Shown: positions 23,108 to 33,138 of the stretch, piece after piece
Layout: each line of letters starts with the position of its first letter
How positions within the stretch are numbered: position 1 is the first letter of the stretch
DNA from: Bacteroides graminisolvens DSM 19988 = JCM 15093
GTDB lineage: Bacteria; Bacteroidota; Bacteroidia; Bacteroidales; Bacteroidaceae
DNA length: 64,000 nucleotides
Assembly (NCBI RefSeq): GCF_000428125.1
Contig: NZ_ATZI01000004.1
Coordinates: 1 to 64,000, forward strand
Reading direction: 5' to 3'
The notes under the pieces: model-generated
Seen by the model: only the letters and a program-made list of their open reading frames with translations
What the model was told of the DNA's origin: nothing
Databases searched by the model: none
Program-made: the position numbers and the translations under genes

Positions 23108-26101
23108 ATGTATCAAATAACTCCACAACAAATATCACAGAGTGCCAGAAAAACGCTCAACGCAAAAATACTTTCAACAATAGGGACTGGCAACTCCATG
23201 TCTGCCGAAGAAATCTATAACGGATACACCGGTATCGGAGGTCTACACGAACTAAAACAAGCGGATTTCTCATCGTATCACGACTTTGCTCAAGCAAAAC
23301 GAGAGGCCGAAATGGGACAGTTTTTTACTCCGCATGAAATATGCCGCAAGATGGTTGAGGCAATTCAACCACAGCCGAATGAGATGGTACTGGATATGTG
23401 TTGTGGGATGGGCAACTTCTTTAACTTCCTACCAAATGAGCACAATGCCTATGGGTTCGACATTGACCCGGATGCCATAAAAGTAGCCAAACACCTATAT
23501 CCCAACGCAAACATAGAACTAGCCAATATATGTACTCACAATCCGGAGGAACGTTTCGATATAGTGATTGGTAACCCGCCGTTCAATCTTGACTTCGATG
23601 GTGTTCAATCGCAGTATTACTATTGCAATAAGGCGTACTGGATGCTCAAACCGTCGGGATTGATGATGATGGTCGTCCCAGTGTCATTTCTGCAAAACGA
23701 GTTCTGGGAACGCTCCAAGGTCAATGCGATAAACCGGGACTTCTCATTCATCGGACAGACCAAACTCTCCGCTGATGCTTTCAAAAGCGTGGGTGTTGAC
23801 AAGTTCGATACCAAGATTATGGTCTTTATGCGGGAGTCGAAAAACATTGATATGAAACCGTACAACGCCGAGGAGTTTGTCTCAATGGAGGAGCTGGCCG
23901 AACGAATTGCGGAAGCTAAAGGCATCACGGCAGAATCGAAATTGCAGATCCAACAGGAAGCCAAAGAGGAGGTGTCGGCAGAAAATCGGGAGTTTGAGTA
24001 TAAGCTAAAAAAATATCTTTACGAAATCAAGACTCACAAATCACTTCAAAAACACTATGATAAATCAATAGCTTTAGTCGCTAAGTTTCGCAATCAACGA
24101 CCGCCAGAAGGCTGTTCAGTTGATGAGCGCAAGGAATGGGACAAACGCAAACTAACCTACAAAAAGGTGCTCGCCGTACTGAAACGGTATATTAAAAACC
24201 AGAATGTAGTACCACGAAAAGAGGTCGCATTGGTCAAAACAAACTATGGTTTTAAATTGAAAGGATATGCGCCTCGCCTGCTGGACAAGGTTGAGGTAAC
24301 AGCAGTCTCACTCAAAGGTATTCTGGCTTTTGGAAAAACACTGCCACACCCCGAAAAAATGACCGCCAAGCTAAGGCGACAATATGCAGCAGCCGAGAAA
24401 TATATCGAACGTAAACGAAAAGAGTATGAACTGCAATCGAGCATTTTTCCGACAATGAAGCGGGACGAGGCGTTGGATAAAGATATTAATACCCTGACAT
24501 TCTTTAATAAGGAGATGCAGGCTTGCTCGTTCACGGAGTTGCAAAAACACGACATGGGATTGGTCTTTCAAAAAAGATATGCCCTGCTTAATTGGCAACA
24601 AGGATCTGGTAAAACGGCAGTGGCCTACTATTATAGCAAGCACAGGAGGATAAATGTTAAAAACACGGTTATCCTTGCTCCTGCAATCGCCATCCATCTG
24701 ACATGGGAGCCATTCTTGAAACGCCACAGTGAAAAATATATCATAGCCAGCAAGCCGGAACATCTGGTAAATATTCCCAAGGGCTATTATGTTCTTCTTT
24801 CTCTCACGATGATTGGTGAGTTAGTTGCACCGCTCAAGGAGTTTATGAAAGTACGTTCAAATAAAGTCTGCCTGCTCTTCGATGAATCGGATGAGATTAC
24901 GAATCCGTCAGCACAGCGCACAAGGCAATCGCTCAACATCTTCCGTCGTGCCAAGTATAAGTTGTTGGCAACTGGAACAACTACACGAAACAATATTGGA
25001 GAATTATACTCTCAATTCGAACTGCTGTATAACAACTCTGTCAATATGATGTGTGATGCCTATTACGTCTACTTCCAAAACAAAGACGGAGAGATTGAGA
25101 TGAAACGGAATGACCGCTACCTCGAACCATTTCCGGCTCGTGGTGGTTCGACACTCTTTAAGGCTTGCTTTTGTCCGGGCAAAGCTTCGGTGTTTGGTAT
25201 CGAAAAGCAAAACCAAGACGTATATAACCAAGAACATCTGGCTGCTCTTATCGAAAAGACCATCATCACCCGTAAGTTCAAAGAGTTTGCAGGTGAGAAG
25301 TACGAAATTATTAATTACACCGTAACGCCGAGCGATGGCGAACGAGCAGTTTATCGAACTATCCTTGAAAAGTTCCACGAGATTCTGCATCTCTATTATA
25401 ATCCCATTAAGGATAAGAAAAAGGAGTCTCAGTTGAATCTTGTACGTCAGATACAACTTCTTATCAAAGCATGTTCTGTTCCGCACCAAATGAGCGGCTA
25501 CTTTGGAGAGCCATACCCACAAAAGGCAATTACCATCGAAAACAAACTTAGGTATGAACTCAAAGGGAAAGTGGCAATTGGATGTACTTCAATTGACGCG
25601 GTGGAGTTATACACCAATTTTTTGAGTGAACGTTTCCCTGAACGTCCTTTGTTTGTTGTTCGTGGCAATGTCGATTTTAAGAAGAGGCAGAAGATACTCG
25701 ATAAATTCGAGAAAACAGAGAACGGTCTATTGGTCTGTACCCAGCAAAGTTTGAAAAGTTCAGCAAACGTACCAAGTTGTGAAGACATTATAATCGAGTC
25801 TCTCCAGTGGAACATCCCTCGAATGGAGCAGTTTTATTTTCGCTTTATACGCCTGGACTCAGTTGGGATGCGCCGTGTTCACTATCTGACCTACGAGGAG
25901 TCTATTGAGCAGAATCTAATGGCGTTGATACTCACCAAAGAGCGACTGAACGAGTTTATCAAAAGCGGCGAAGTCAAAGAGGAGTCCGAAATTTTTGAGG
26001 AGTTCGACATTTCACCGGACATCATCGAAACCCTCTTCCGTCGTGAACAGGACGATCAAGGTAAGTTCCACATTCGCTGGGGAGCACAAAAAGTAAGTTA
26101 A
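23108..26101 (+). CDS. N6-adenine methyltransferase fused to SNF2-like helicase
   Basis: 997 aa. N-terminal adenine methyltransferase: motif I VLDMCCGMGNFF (~96-107) and motif IV NPPF (~156-159, preceded by DIVIG). A middle basic, coiled part of ~200 residues links it to a helicase: Walker A QQGSGKTA (~497-504), DEXX-type FDESD (~591-595) and a motif-VI-like QFYFRFIRLD (~916). Such fusions occur in phage and conjugative-element genomes as self-modification or anti-restriction proteins. Here the substitution of DEAD/H by DESD and the weak motif VI are unusual. It is the largest gene of the element and runs in the same direction as its neighbours. Confidence 0.85.
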   Translation: MYQITPQQISQSARKTLNAKILSTIGTGNSMSAEEIYNGYTGIGGLHELKQADFSSYHDFAQAKREAEMGQFFTPHEICRKMVEAIQPQPNEMVLDMCCGMGNFFNFLPNEHNAYGFDIDPDAIKVAKHLYPNANIELANICTHNPEERFDIVIGNPPFNLDFDGVQSQYYYCNKAYWMLKPSGLMMMVVPVSFLQNEFWERSKVNAINRDFSFIGQTKLSADAFKSVGVDKFDTKIMVFMRESKNIDMKPYNAEEFVSMEELAERIAEAKGITAESKLQIQQEAKEEVSAENREFEYKLKKYLYEIKTHKSLQKHYDKSIALVAKFRNQRPPEGCSVDERKEWDKRKLTYKKVLAVLKRYIKNQNVVPRKEVALVKTNYGFKLKGYAPRLLDKVEVTAVSLKGILAFGKTLPHPEKMTAKLRRQYAAAEKYIERKRKEYELQSSIFPTMKRDEALDKDINTLTFFNKEMQACSFTELQKHDMGLVFQKRYALLNWQQGSGKTAVAYYYSKHRRINVKNTVILAPAIAIHLTWEPFLKRHSEKYIIASKPEHLVNIPKGYYVLLSLTMIGELVAPLKEFMKVRSNKVCLLFDESDEITNPSAQRTRQSLNIFRRAKYKLLATGTTTRNNIGELYSQFELLYNNSVNMMCDAYYVYFQNKDGEIEMKRNDRYLEPFPARGGSTLFKACFCPGKASVFGIEKQNQDVYNQEHLAALIEKTIITRKFKEFAGEKYEIINYTVTPSDGERAVYRTILEKFHEILHLYYNPIKDKKKESQLNLVRQIQLLIKACSVPHQMSGYFGEPYPQKAITIENKLRYELKGKVAIGCTSIDAVELYTNFLSERFPERPLFVVRGNVDFKKRQKILDKFEKTENGLLVCTQQSLKSSANVPSCEDIIIESLQWNIPRMEQFYFRFIRLDSVGMRRVHYLTYEESIEQNLMALILTKERLNEFIKSGEVKEESEIFEEFDISPDIIETLFRREQDDQGKFHIRWGAQKVS

Positions 26102-26122
26102 ACAATCAAAATCAATAAAATT

Positions 26123-26707
26123 ATGAGCTTGTATATTGGCAAACAACAAGAAAGCGAAGTTATCAAATACACTTCGGTCTCGTGGACTCCGTTTTACAAT
26201 GGAGTGGCTTCCAAATTAAAAAATTTCTATCCAACCCCAAAACGTGTCGAGGCACTACTTGAACTTGGCAACCTTGTTGGGCTTGGAGCTACGCCTTATG
26301 GCAAATATAGCTGGGACGAAGGTTATGACTGCATCCATTGCAGAGCTGAGATTCGAGATGACAAAGAAAAAAAGGGAAAACATCTGCCCCGATATAGCAG
26401 TGAAGCTGAATTTCTGAAACTTGATGGACATCTATTTCTTTTTAAGGATGATAATTGGCACTATCGTTATTCCGATGGGCTTTCTACTTATCTGCCGGAA
26501 ACGGAATTACCCAACTTGTCGGAAAATTCATTGGAAGGACTGGAATTCATGCAGCTAAACGATAAAGGAGAGCTCTCAGTCCTATATGCCAGGGAACTCA
26601 AATATTGGAATGACATCGTAGCCAAATCCAACGAAGAGCAAATACCAATATTCGTCTTTCGTAAGGGCAGGCTTATCACAACAATCAATCACCCTCTAAA
26701 TCAATAA
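26123..26707 (+). CDS. Hypothetical protein
   Basis: 194 aa, not recognised. It has aromatic-rich segments (SWTPFYNGVASKLKNFYP, FKDDNWHYRYSDG) and no membrane part. 21 bp after the methyltransferase-helicase, same operon. Confidence 0.55.
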   Translation: MSLYIGKQQESEVIKYTSVSWTPFYNGVASKLKNFYPTPKRVEALLELGNLVGLGATPYGKYSWDEGYDCIHCRAEIRDDKEKKGKHLPRYSSEAEFLKLDGHLFLFKDDNWHYRYSDGLSTYLPETELPNLSENSLEGLEFMQLNDKGELSVLYARELKYWNDIVAKSNEEQIPIFVFRKGRLITTINHPLNQ

Positions 26708-26711
26708 TAAA

Positions 26712-28514
26712 ATGGGAAAAAGAATCTATGAAGCGGTAGCAAACCTCCCCGAAGAACTAATAACTCCCGAAATAGCAGCTGCTGCTATTGAAGAGGGAAA
26801 TATTCAATTATTAGACTGCCTTCCTCATAAATACCTGACAGGAGAGGTTGTTGTTAGCGTTATTGAGAAAAATAGCAATTCATACAGCTACTATGGGTTT
26901 AAATTATCCAGTTTACCAGAAGAGATTCGCACCAAAGAGATATGCGAATTTGCCGTACAAAAAGATATATCCAACATTATCAACGTACCTGTTGAGTTTA
27001 GAAGTAAAACAATGCTGAAAGCAATGCTGAGTCGAACAAAGCAAAACTTAAAGTATCTACATTTGTTCGCACCGGAAGTTTGGTCGGTAGAACTTGCCAT
27101 TGAAGGAGTAAAAAGCATCTATTCTGAAACCGTATCAAATTATGGACGTAGGGGTGGCTATCACAGTTCTTCAACCAAAACGGATATTAAACCGGTACAG
27201 ATATTTCTCTCGTATGTCCCAATCAAGATAAAAGCCAAAGAGTTTTTTTCTAAGTTGGCTACTACGAATCTTAAACAAGAGGATGTGGTGTTTATCACTC
27301 CGGATAAGTATAAAGCGAAAACGTACTATTTGAATGTTGCCGCTAAAGATTTCAGTCTTGTACCTAAACAATTCTATGATTATGATGTATTTATGGCTGC
27401 TATCGAAAATCAAAAAATATCGTTTCACGAGCCATCTTCATACTCATATAACGGAATCCAAACTGCTGAACAAAAAGCTGAAAAGGAGAAACACCAAGAA
27501 CTTATGGCGGCTATTTTCTCTGTCATTGATGATGCGATGGCTGACAAGATCATTGAGGTAGTGCCATACGCTTTCAAGAAACTGCCAGATGTATTTCAGA
27601 CACCACAACGATTAATAGCTGCCATCAGCAAGCCTAATAGCGAGGTTGTGGTGATTGATAGCGACACTCTCTCTCATCTACTCACCAAAGAGGTGTGCGA
27701 GGCTTACATTAAGAAAAATAGTAACCTGCCGGCACTTCCACATACGATATGGACACCGGACTTCGTAGAATACTGTATGAAATATGGAACAAATTTTCGT
27801 TGGTTTAAGCAGTTACCTAAAGAGTTACAGACCCGTGAGATTGTGCACAATGTATTAGAGTACAGCGCCCAATATGTTGAATACGTTCGTATTGAGTTGA
27901 TCTCATTGGAGAAAGCATATGAGATTTATAGAAATCACAACTATTGTCGCCAATATATCCCAGCGATGCTTATCAAAGACTTTGAGGACGAGACAGGACT
28001 GAACAGCGATTTTGTCGGAGGGGAGTTGAGTTACACAAAGTTCCGAGAACAACGAAAAATGAATACTTACTGCAAAGTGGGCAATTCATTCTTATCAATC
28101 AGTGACGGGGGATATCGAGCATCTGCCGTAATAACCATGACGCGCCGCACTCCTCAATCCTTCCGCCCGGTAGTCATATTCTCGAAGTCTATCGACACTT
28201 TCCATACTACGTGGCTCGAAAAGGTGATTGCCGACTATGATGCTTCGTTTGTAAAGCCAACTGTGAGCAAAGCTCTGAAACCTTATCAAATCAATGGCTA
28301 TTTTGCTATTAAAAAGGTAGGCTCCGAATATGGTATTGATATCTACGCAAACGTACTGCTCGGAGAACAGATATCTTTCGCCACACTGATTGGCGGAGAG
28401 GTGGTTCGCAATGAGTCATTAGACAAACTCAAAGAGGAACTAAAAGAGTTCCATACAGAAAGTATAGATTTCGGAACTTTGGTACTTCCGACCGGATTGC
28501 AGGTTGCCATCTGA
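26712..28514 (+). CDS. Repeat-containing protein with DUF4116-like repeats
   Basis: 600 aa. The first ~400 residues hold repeated units of about 40-50 residues with the pattern 'LPEE-(I/L)-(R)T-x-E-I-xxxAI' (VANLPEELITPEIAAAAI, SLPEEIRTKEICEFAV, QLPKELQTREIVHNVL). They resemble alpha-helical repeats of the DUF4116 kind. The last ~150 residues are a beta-rich domain (NSFLSISDGGYRASAVITM) that may be a peptidase- or binding-like fold I cannot name. Ends the operon, with a terminator 25 bp on. Role unknown; helical repeats often bind proteins. Confidence 0.55.
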   Translation: MGKRIYEAVANLPEELITPEIAAAAIEEGNIQLLDCLPHKYLTGEVVVSVIEKNSNSYSYYGFKLSSLPEEIRTKEICEFAVQKDISNIINVPVEFRSKTMLKAMLSRTKQNLKYLHLFAPEVWSVELAIEGVKSIYSETVSNYGRRGGYHSSSTKTDIKPVQIFLSYVPIKIKAKEFFSKLATTNLKQEDVVFITPDKYKAKTYYLNVAAKDFSLVPKQFYDYDVFMAAIENQKISFHEPSSYSYNGIQTAEQKAEKEKHQELMAAIFSVIDDAMADKIIEVVPYAFKKLPDVFQTPQRLIAAISKPNSEVVVIDSDTLSHLLTKEVCEAYIKKNSNLPALPHTIWTPDFVEYCMKYGTNFRWFKQLPKELQTREIVHNVLEYSAQYVEYVRIELISLEKAYEIYRNHNYCRQYIPAMLIKDFEDETGLNSDFVGGELSYTKFREQRKMNTYCKVGNSFLSISDGGYRASAVITMTRRTPQSFRPVVIFSKSIDTFHTTWLEKVIADYDASFVKPTVSKALKPYQINGYFAIKKVGSEYGIDIYANVLLGEQISFATLIGGEVVRNESLDKLKEELKEFHTESIDFGTLVLPTGLQVAI

Positions 28515-28539
28515 ACTGATAATCAATAATAATTGAATT

Positions 28540-28570
28540 GGGGTGAATTTCTTCACCCCTTTGTTTTTTC
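28540..28570 (+). terminator. Terminator after the 600-aa gene
   Basis: An 8-bp stem (GGGGTGAA / TTCACCCC) with a 4-nt loop, followed by TTTGTTTTTTC. Confidence 0.85.
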
Positions 28571-28606
28571 AATCACTATTCTAAAATCGAACAAATAAGT
28601 ATAACG

Positions 28607-29278
28607 ATGAATATAAACGCAAAACACATCGAGGCATTGGGTGGGCTAATGTCTCTCGAAATGGAGTTAAACACTCCCGACCTCCCTGAATTTGACGAGA
28701 AAAAGGTAACAGCCTATCTGTTTGATGCCTTTGGCGTTGCTATGTATGAGGACAAATACCTATTTTTAGAATATCCCGGACTTGGCAATGCTATGGAAGA
28801 TGAACAATTACGCCGTACCATCAATCAAGATCGCTTTGGGAATCGCTTACCGGATGACTTCAAAGTTACTATTGACGACTTGGCAATGTGCTTTGCCGAA
28901 GTCGAAGAAATAAACCATGAAGAGTACGTCAGACAACTGATGAAGGGCATTTTTACAAACTCAAAATCCCTGTTCAGAGGAACCGGAATGACAGCAGAGA
29001 AGTTCCGGGAACATAATCTGAGAATCATTATGGCTCCTTGTAAGCATCTCTACATCTACAAAGACGATAGGGAGTTTCTCAAAGATTTGGACGGTAAGAT
29101 TTACGCCATCTCAAACCTTAACGGAGATATTATTTGTGATATTTTGGAGGAAGATATGATAATGCTTGAAGACCAAGGTCTCATTTCTAATAACCAAATC
29201 ATTTCCGCTGATTCTATCGAATATATACGTTCTCAACGAGTAGAGATCATTTTCCTAACCAAACCAATCAAACGATGA
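28607..29278 (+). CDS. Hypothetical protein
   Basis: 223 aa, acidic, no membrane segment. Family not recognised. First gene after a terminator, so a promoter may lie in 28571-28606, although no clear -7 box is seen. Overlaps the next gene by 4 bp. Confidence 0.55.
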   Translation: MNINAKHIEALGGLMSLEMELNTPDLPEFDEKKVTAYLFDAFGVAMYEDKYLFLEYPGLGNAMEDEQLRRTINQDRFGNRLPDDFKVTIDDLAMCFAEVEEINHEEYVRQLMKGIFTNSKSLFRGTGMTAEKFREHNLRIIMAPCKHLYIYKDDREFLKDLDGKIYAISNLNGDIICDILEEDMIMLEDQGLISNNQIISADSIEYIRSQRVEIIFLTKPIKR

Positions 29279-29526
29279 GACATTCAGATAATGTAATCAT
29301 GCTATACAGCACAGATGCCTGGCATACTCATAACAGCCGTGAACTGGTCGGAGTATTTTCAAATCAAGATGAACTGAACAAGTATTTATCGAAAATGAAA
29401 CGAGCAGGCAAATTGTCTGATGAGGATATGGCAATGCTTATCAATTATAACCAGACACAAGGTCGAGATATAAATTACTTAGTAGAAACCGAAAAAATTA
29501 ATCCAAAATATGAACGAAAAAATTAA
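29275..29526 (+). CDS. Hypothetical small protein
   Basis: 83 aa. The pattern GVFSNQDELNKYLSKMKRAG resembles small proteins from Bacteroides elements. Overlaps both neighbours (4 bp and 17 bp). Function unknown. Confidence 0.5.
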   Translation: MRHSDNVIMLYSTDAWHTHNSRELVGVFSNQDELNKYLSKMKRAGKLSDEDMAMLINYNQTQGRDINYLVETEKINPKYERKN

Positions 29527-30049
29527 TTCATTTCAAGAACGTGCCAAATTATTACGCTGTGAAGTCACTGATGCCATTATTGGTATACTCAAAGAAAACA
29601 ATCTATCCGAGCTTCAACTATCACAAAACCCAGATGAGGTACCTTGGGTTGTATGGTTCAACGACGAAATGTACGGCTATGATTCCCGTGTAAAAGTGGT
29701 ATCAATCGAGGGCAACGGCATTGCAGTTGAGGTCTATGATGAAGATTGTTGCAGTTCTGCAACCCTTACCAGTGATAATCTCGACTTAGCTTGCACAAAC
29801 ATCGATTGGCTATGTATAATCCTTAATAGTATTACCTACACTCTAAGTCTTCCTAAATCAACAGGAATAACTGAGATCGCAGGCCATATCATTGAATGGT
29901 CCTATGACGAACCGGGACTGTCCGAGATTCCTGAACGTGAACAAGAGGAGATTGAGGGATTAATCCAAGCTGGGAATAGTAATGGTGCTTTGTTCTACAA
30001 CGATAATGATATGGAATTTGAAGGAACATGGAAAATAAAATCTATTTAA
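29510..30049 (+). CDS. Hypothetical protein
   Basis: 179 aa, acidic; the first 25 residues are amphipathic. No family recognised. It starts 17 bp before the end of the previous frame. Confidence 0.5.
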   Translation: MNEKINSFQERAKLLRCEVTDAIIGILKENNLSELQLSQNPDEVPWVVWFNDEMYGYDSRVKVVSIEGNGIAVEVYDEDCCSSATLTSDNLDLACTNIDWLCIILNSITYTLSLPKSTGITEIAGHIIEWSYDEPGLSEIPEREQEEIEGLIQAGNSNGALFYNDNDMEFEGTWKIKSI

Positions 30050-30052
30050 GTT

Positions 30053-30220
30053 ATGGCTACAAGAACAGTATATATCACAGTACGTCTTGATATTACCAAT
30101 GACAAGACAAATCAAATCACCGATGAGGATATGGAAAACATCATCAGCGAAACAGACTACAACTTTGGAAATGTCGGTGATTTTGAACTTGAAACGGAAA
30201 TCTGTGGACAAAATGAATAA
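30053..30220 (+). CDS. Small beta-rich hypothetical protein
   Basis: 55 aa. MATRTVYITVRLDITNDKTN shows alternating hydrophobic residues typical of a beta strand, then an acidic helix-like stretch. It starts 3 bp after the previous stop. Function unknown. Confidence 0.55.
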   Translation: MATRTVYITVRLDITNDKTNQITDEDMENIISETDYNFGNVGDFELETEICGQNE

Positions 30221-30237
30221 CTCTAAAAATTAGAACA

Positions 30238-30549
30238 ATGAAAGACCTGAATGATTACAAACCCGAAGAGTTCGGGGTGAATAAAGATGAAATCAACTCG
30301 CTCATCATGGAGCAAGCCAGCGACTGTGCCATTGAAAAAATGGTAAAAGCTAACGGTCTGCCTTTTGAAGCATTTGTTGAACCAGACATCGAAGAAGGCG
30401 AAGAAGCTGATGATGCCACACCAACCCGCTACAAAGAAGAATATCAAGAGCAATACAACCAACTCTATGATGAAGAGTATGACCGCATCGCAGCAGAACT
30501 CGGCTTTGATTTTTGTAAAGAGGATGGTATTCTCATTTTGGAATCATAA
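30238..30549 (+). CDS. Hypothetical acidic protein
   Basis: 103 aa, strongly acidic (PDIEEGEEADDATPTR), helical. Could be a DNA-mimic-like protein by charge alone, which is speculation. Family unknown. Confidence 0.5.
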   Translation: MKDLNDYKPEEFGVNKDEINSLIMEQASDCAIEKMVKANGLPFEAFVEPDIEEGEEADDATPTRYKEEYQEQYNQLYDEEYDRIAAELGFDFCKEDGILILES

Positions 30550-30562
30550 TGGTAAGAGCAAC

Positions 30563-30820
30563 ATGAAAGTAATCTTCCGCAAATTCAAGCAAGGCGGTGA
30601 TATCATCGCCTTATTTCCTGAACAAGGCAATAAGAAAAATCTGATGGTTGGCTCCTATATGCGCGTTGGACAACACTCTGATGCCGATTATATCGGAGTA
30701 ATCGCGGCAACCACTCCCGCCAAAGAAAGTGAGTATGCAGAACTTCTGGCCGAACTGAAAAGTATTGGATATGATGATTTACAAATAACAAGGCGATGTA
30801 AGCCCAAATACAACAATTAA
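30563..30820 (+). CDS. Conserved small Bacteroides-element protein
   Basis: 85 aa from the ATG at 30563. The sequence MKVIFRKFKQGGDIIALFPE ... SEYAELLAELKSIGYDDLQI is similar to a small protein I recall from many Bacteroides mobile elements (no firm family name). The longer frame starting at 30365 lies within the previous gene and is ignored. It is 3 bp upstream of the next gene. Confidence 0.65.
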   Translation: MKVIFRKFKQGGDIIALFPEQGNKKNLMVGSYMRVGQHSDADYIGVIAATTPAKESEYAELLAELKSIGYDDLQITRRCKPKYNN

Positions 30821-30823
30821 ATT

Positions 30824-31399
30824 ATGGACATAATAGAAGAACTTACCAAGTGCAAAAGCACTATCACTCAGGCACGGGAAACAATAGGAAAGTTGATGCT
30901 CTCTCTGGCCAAAATATATGGTGGAGAGATAGAGTCTCCCGCAGGAAGAACATACAGTGGCGTAGAAGCAGCAACAGGAATTCCTTGCCAGATCAAATCA
31001 TTTTCTGAAAATGAATCATTGATGGTAAATGCCTCCTTTGATGGAGATGACTACGAACTACCAATCTCTAATTTCTACGCTGAGGAGTTGGTCGAAGTTA
31101 TGCAATCGATGATAAAGGAGCGAAAAGATGCTCTTCTCGCCAAAGCCAACAAAGCATACGCTGACTATAAAAACAGAACAAAGCAGGAACCGCACTATTT
31201 GAAATGTCAGATTACCTACAAAGACGATGGTTCACAACTGGATGTAATTATCAAACTCTCGTTGGATGTAGTTGAGAGCGAAGATGACAAAATTTTCTTC
31301 AACTTCAATAGCTACGATGACCTTAAATATTTTGTAGATATTGGGAAGGAAGATTTTATTGTCACCAAATTCTACCATCTTGAAGAATATCTGGACTAA
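30824..31399 (+). CDS. Hypothetical protein
   Basis: 191 aa. A helical N-terminal part (TQARETIGKLMLSLAKIYGG) is followed by a beta-rich middle and a K/E-rich helix (ERKDALLAKANKAYADYK). Family unknown. Ends the transcription unit: a terminator follows after 26 bp. Confidence 0.55.
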   Translation: MDIIEELTKCKSTITQARETIGKLMLSLAKIYGGEIESPAGRTYSGVEAATGIPCQIKSFSENESLMVNASFDGDDYELPISNFYAEELVEVMQSMIKERKDALLAKANKAYADYKNRTKQEPHYLKCQITYKDDGSQLDVIIKLSLDVVESEDDKIFFNFNSYDDLKYFVDIGKEDFIVTKFYHLEEYLD

Positions 31400-31425
31400 C
31401 TAAATACCCAAACTATCACTTGACC

Positions 31426-31457
31426 GACCGAGATTAATATCACTCTCGGTCTTTTTT
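31426..31457 (+). terminator. Terminator after the 191-aa gene
   Basis: An 8-bp stem (GACCGAGA / TCTCGGTC) with a 10-nt loop, then six T. Confidence 0.85.
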
Positions 31458-31477
31458 CACCTTAAAAATAAAGTAAC

Positions 31478-32152
31478 ATGATATCGATTATAGTAATATT
31501 TGGACAAGATGCTGTAAAATACCACGAATGGACAGGTCAGGTTCCATTAGATAAGTTTCTTTCTCTAAATGGAGGAGTGGTCTCAGAGGTTAAATTCAAC
31601 ACGCAAGAGGAGTACTCAGCCTACTTACAAGCTCTTGCAGATTATGATTCTTGGCCATCTTATGCAACCATTGAAAAAGAGATCGTAATTGAGAAGTGCC
31701 CTCATTGCGAAGATTGGGAATCTTTCTTCGCCGACCGTGACAGCAAAGTCTATTGCCCTGATTGTGGCTCCCTCATTATTCCGGCAAAACAAAGAAATGA
31801 TAAAATCGCTCCTGTAAAGCTACAATTCCAAACGACTGGCAACACTGAATGGCGGAATTTTCCAGAAGTCCCTACAGTGGAAAACTATACAACTGATTTT
31901 CCTTCTGAATTCATGCACGGCTACCATTCCAGTGATTACGTGGCGTGGGAGGATGATATGCGGAGATTTGTGGACGGAGAAATAACTCTGGAAGAGTTCA
32001 AAGAATATGGCCATGAATTCAACACCCAATGGCAGGCAGAAGAGGAAATGAAACGGCTTAGACAAATCATTCTCAACGAGACAATGGAAGACTTCTTTGT
32101 CGATTTTGTCGCTGTGAAAATTAAGTTCAGACAAGTACAAACAACCCTATAA
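31478..32152 (+). CDS. Hypothetical zinc-ribbon protein
   Basis: 224 aa with a central zinc ribbon (CPHC ~72-75, CPDCG ~93-97). The C-terminal half is acidic. Function unknown; it is one of several zinc-ribbon proteins in this region. Confidence 0.55.
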   Translation: MISIIVIFGQDAVKYHEWTGQVPLDKFLSLNGGVVSEVKFNTQEEYSAYLQALADYDSWPSYATIEKEIVIEKCPHCEDWESFFADRDSKVYCPDCGSLIIPAKQRNDKIAPVKLQFQTTGNTEWRNFPEVPTVENYTTDFPSEFMHGYHSSDYVAWEDDMRRFVDGEITLEEFKEYGHEFNTQWQAEEEMKRLRQIILNETMEDFFVDFVAVKIKFRQVQTTL

Positions 32153-32162
32153 AATTACGACT

Positions 32163-32810
32163 ATGACATTCACAACAAGATTCAATCAGTTACAAACAGA
32201 TATTATCGCTAACATCACGGCAATAACTAATCGTCCCGATGGTTGGTTACCACACACTGTCTTTGTCGAAGAAGAGGATGAAGACAGAAGTGGAGCCGGA
32301 ACACCAGTCTATAAAAAATATCAGCTTATTGATTTCAAGCCAGATGGTAGTTGTACTCTTCGAGATACGAAAACCGGCGAGGATGAAACAGATCGTCATC
32401 TCTCAGAAATCAATATTGATTGGCTGATGACTCTCTATGGATATTACCAAGATTTATCCGAAGAGCGTGAAGCTTTAAACACAGATCCATACAACAATCC
32501 GCTCGAACACTCACTCAGGCTGCTACTTGATGTGGCGTGTCTCGAAATCACTCGTTTTGAAGAAAGTGAGACTTACAACCAGTGTGTTAAGGCTCTCGCA
32601 TCTTCCGAAGAAAAGGAGTTATCAGTCTTTCTATATCCATTGGATTGTTTTGAGCGCAACGCAACAAATAAAGAAATTATCTATGACTGGGAGAGTGAGG
32701 TAGAATATGAGATTCCCACCAGAAAACTTACTCCTGATGAATTCGCCGCAGAATGTAACGACGAAATGTTTGCCGACCAAGTTTATTGGGTGCGTTTCAT
32801 TAAATATTAA
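32163..32810 (+). CDS. Hypothetical protein
   Basis: 215 aa, acidic. Family unknown. A strand-like segment (KYQLIDFKPDGSCTLRDTKT) suggests a beta-rich N-terminal half. Confidence 0.5.
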   Translation: MTFTTRFNQLQTDIIANITAITNRPDGWLPHTVFVEEEDEDRSGAGTPVYKKYQLIDFKPDGSCTLRDTKTGEDETDRHLSEINIDWLMTLYGYYQDLSEEREALNTDPYNNPLEHSLRLLLDVACLEITRFEESETYNQCVKALASSEEKELSVFLYPLDCFERNATNKEIIYDWESEVEYEIPTRKLTPDEFAAECNDEMFADQVYWVRFIKY

Positions 32811-32816
32811 ACAAGT

Positions 32817-33068
32817 ATGGCAAAGAAAAAGGAAAACAAACCGCCCACATTGAATGAGCGGATCGAAAATGCGGTAAACTTGGGGCCTCTGACACCATTA
32901 TATTTCGTTGTGGCAATTGATATGCTCAAAAATCATATCGACAGTTCGGAAGACGAGTCGATAGAACAATTATTTGAACGCTTATTCTCGGCTGATCGAG
33001 TAAGAAGTAACATCAAAGAAATTCACAAAGTAATTAATAATCTTCCTAATGAACAAACAACAACATGA
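32817..33068 (+). CDS. Hypothetical small protein
   Basis: 83 aa, K-rich start (MAKKKENKPPTLNERIENAV), helical. It is followed within 10 bp by a terminator-like hairpin. Family unknown. Confidence 0.5.
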   Translation: MAKKKENKPPTLNERIENAVNLGPLTPLYFVVAIDMLKNHIDSSEDESIEQLFERLFSADRVRSNIKEIHKVINNLPNEQTTT

Positions 33069-33077
33069 ACAACTGCG

Positions 33078-33107
33078 AAAATACCAGCGGGACAAGCTGG
33101 TATTTTT
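33078..33107 (+). terminator. Terminator
   Basis: An 11-bp stem (AAAATACCAGC / GCTGGTATTTT) with a 7-nt loop and a further T. Confidence 0.75.
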
Positions 33108-33138
33108 GCAAATGGGTTTGGAGTAAAACATCAAGGGA

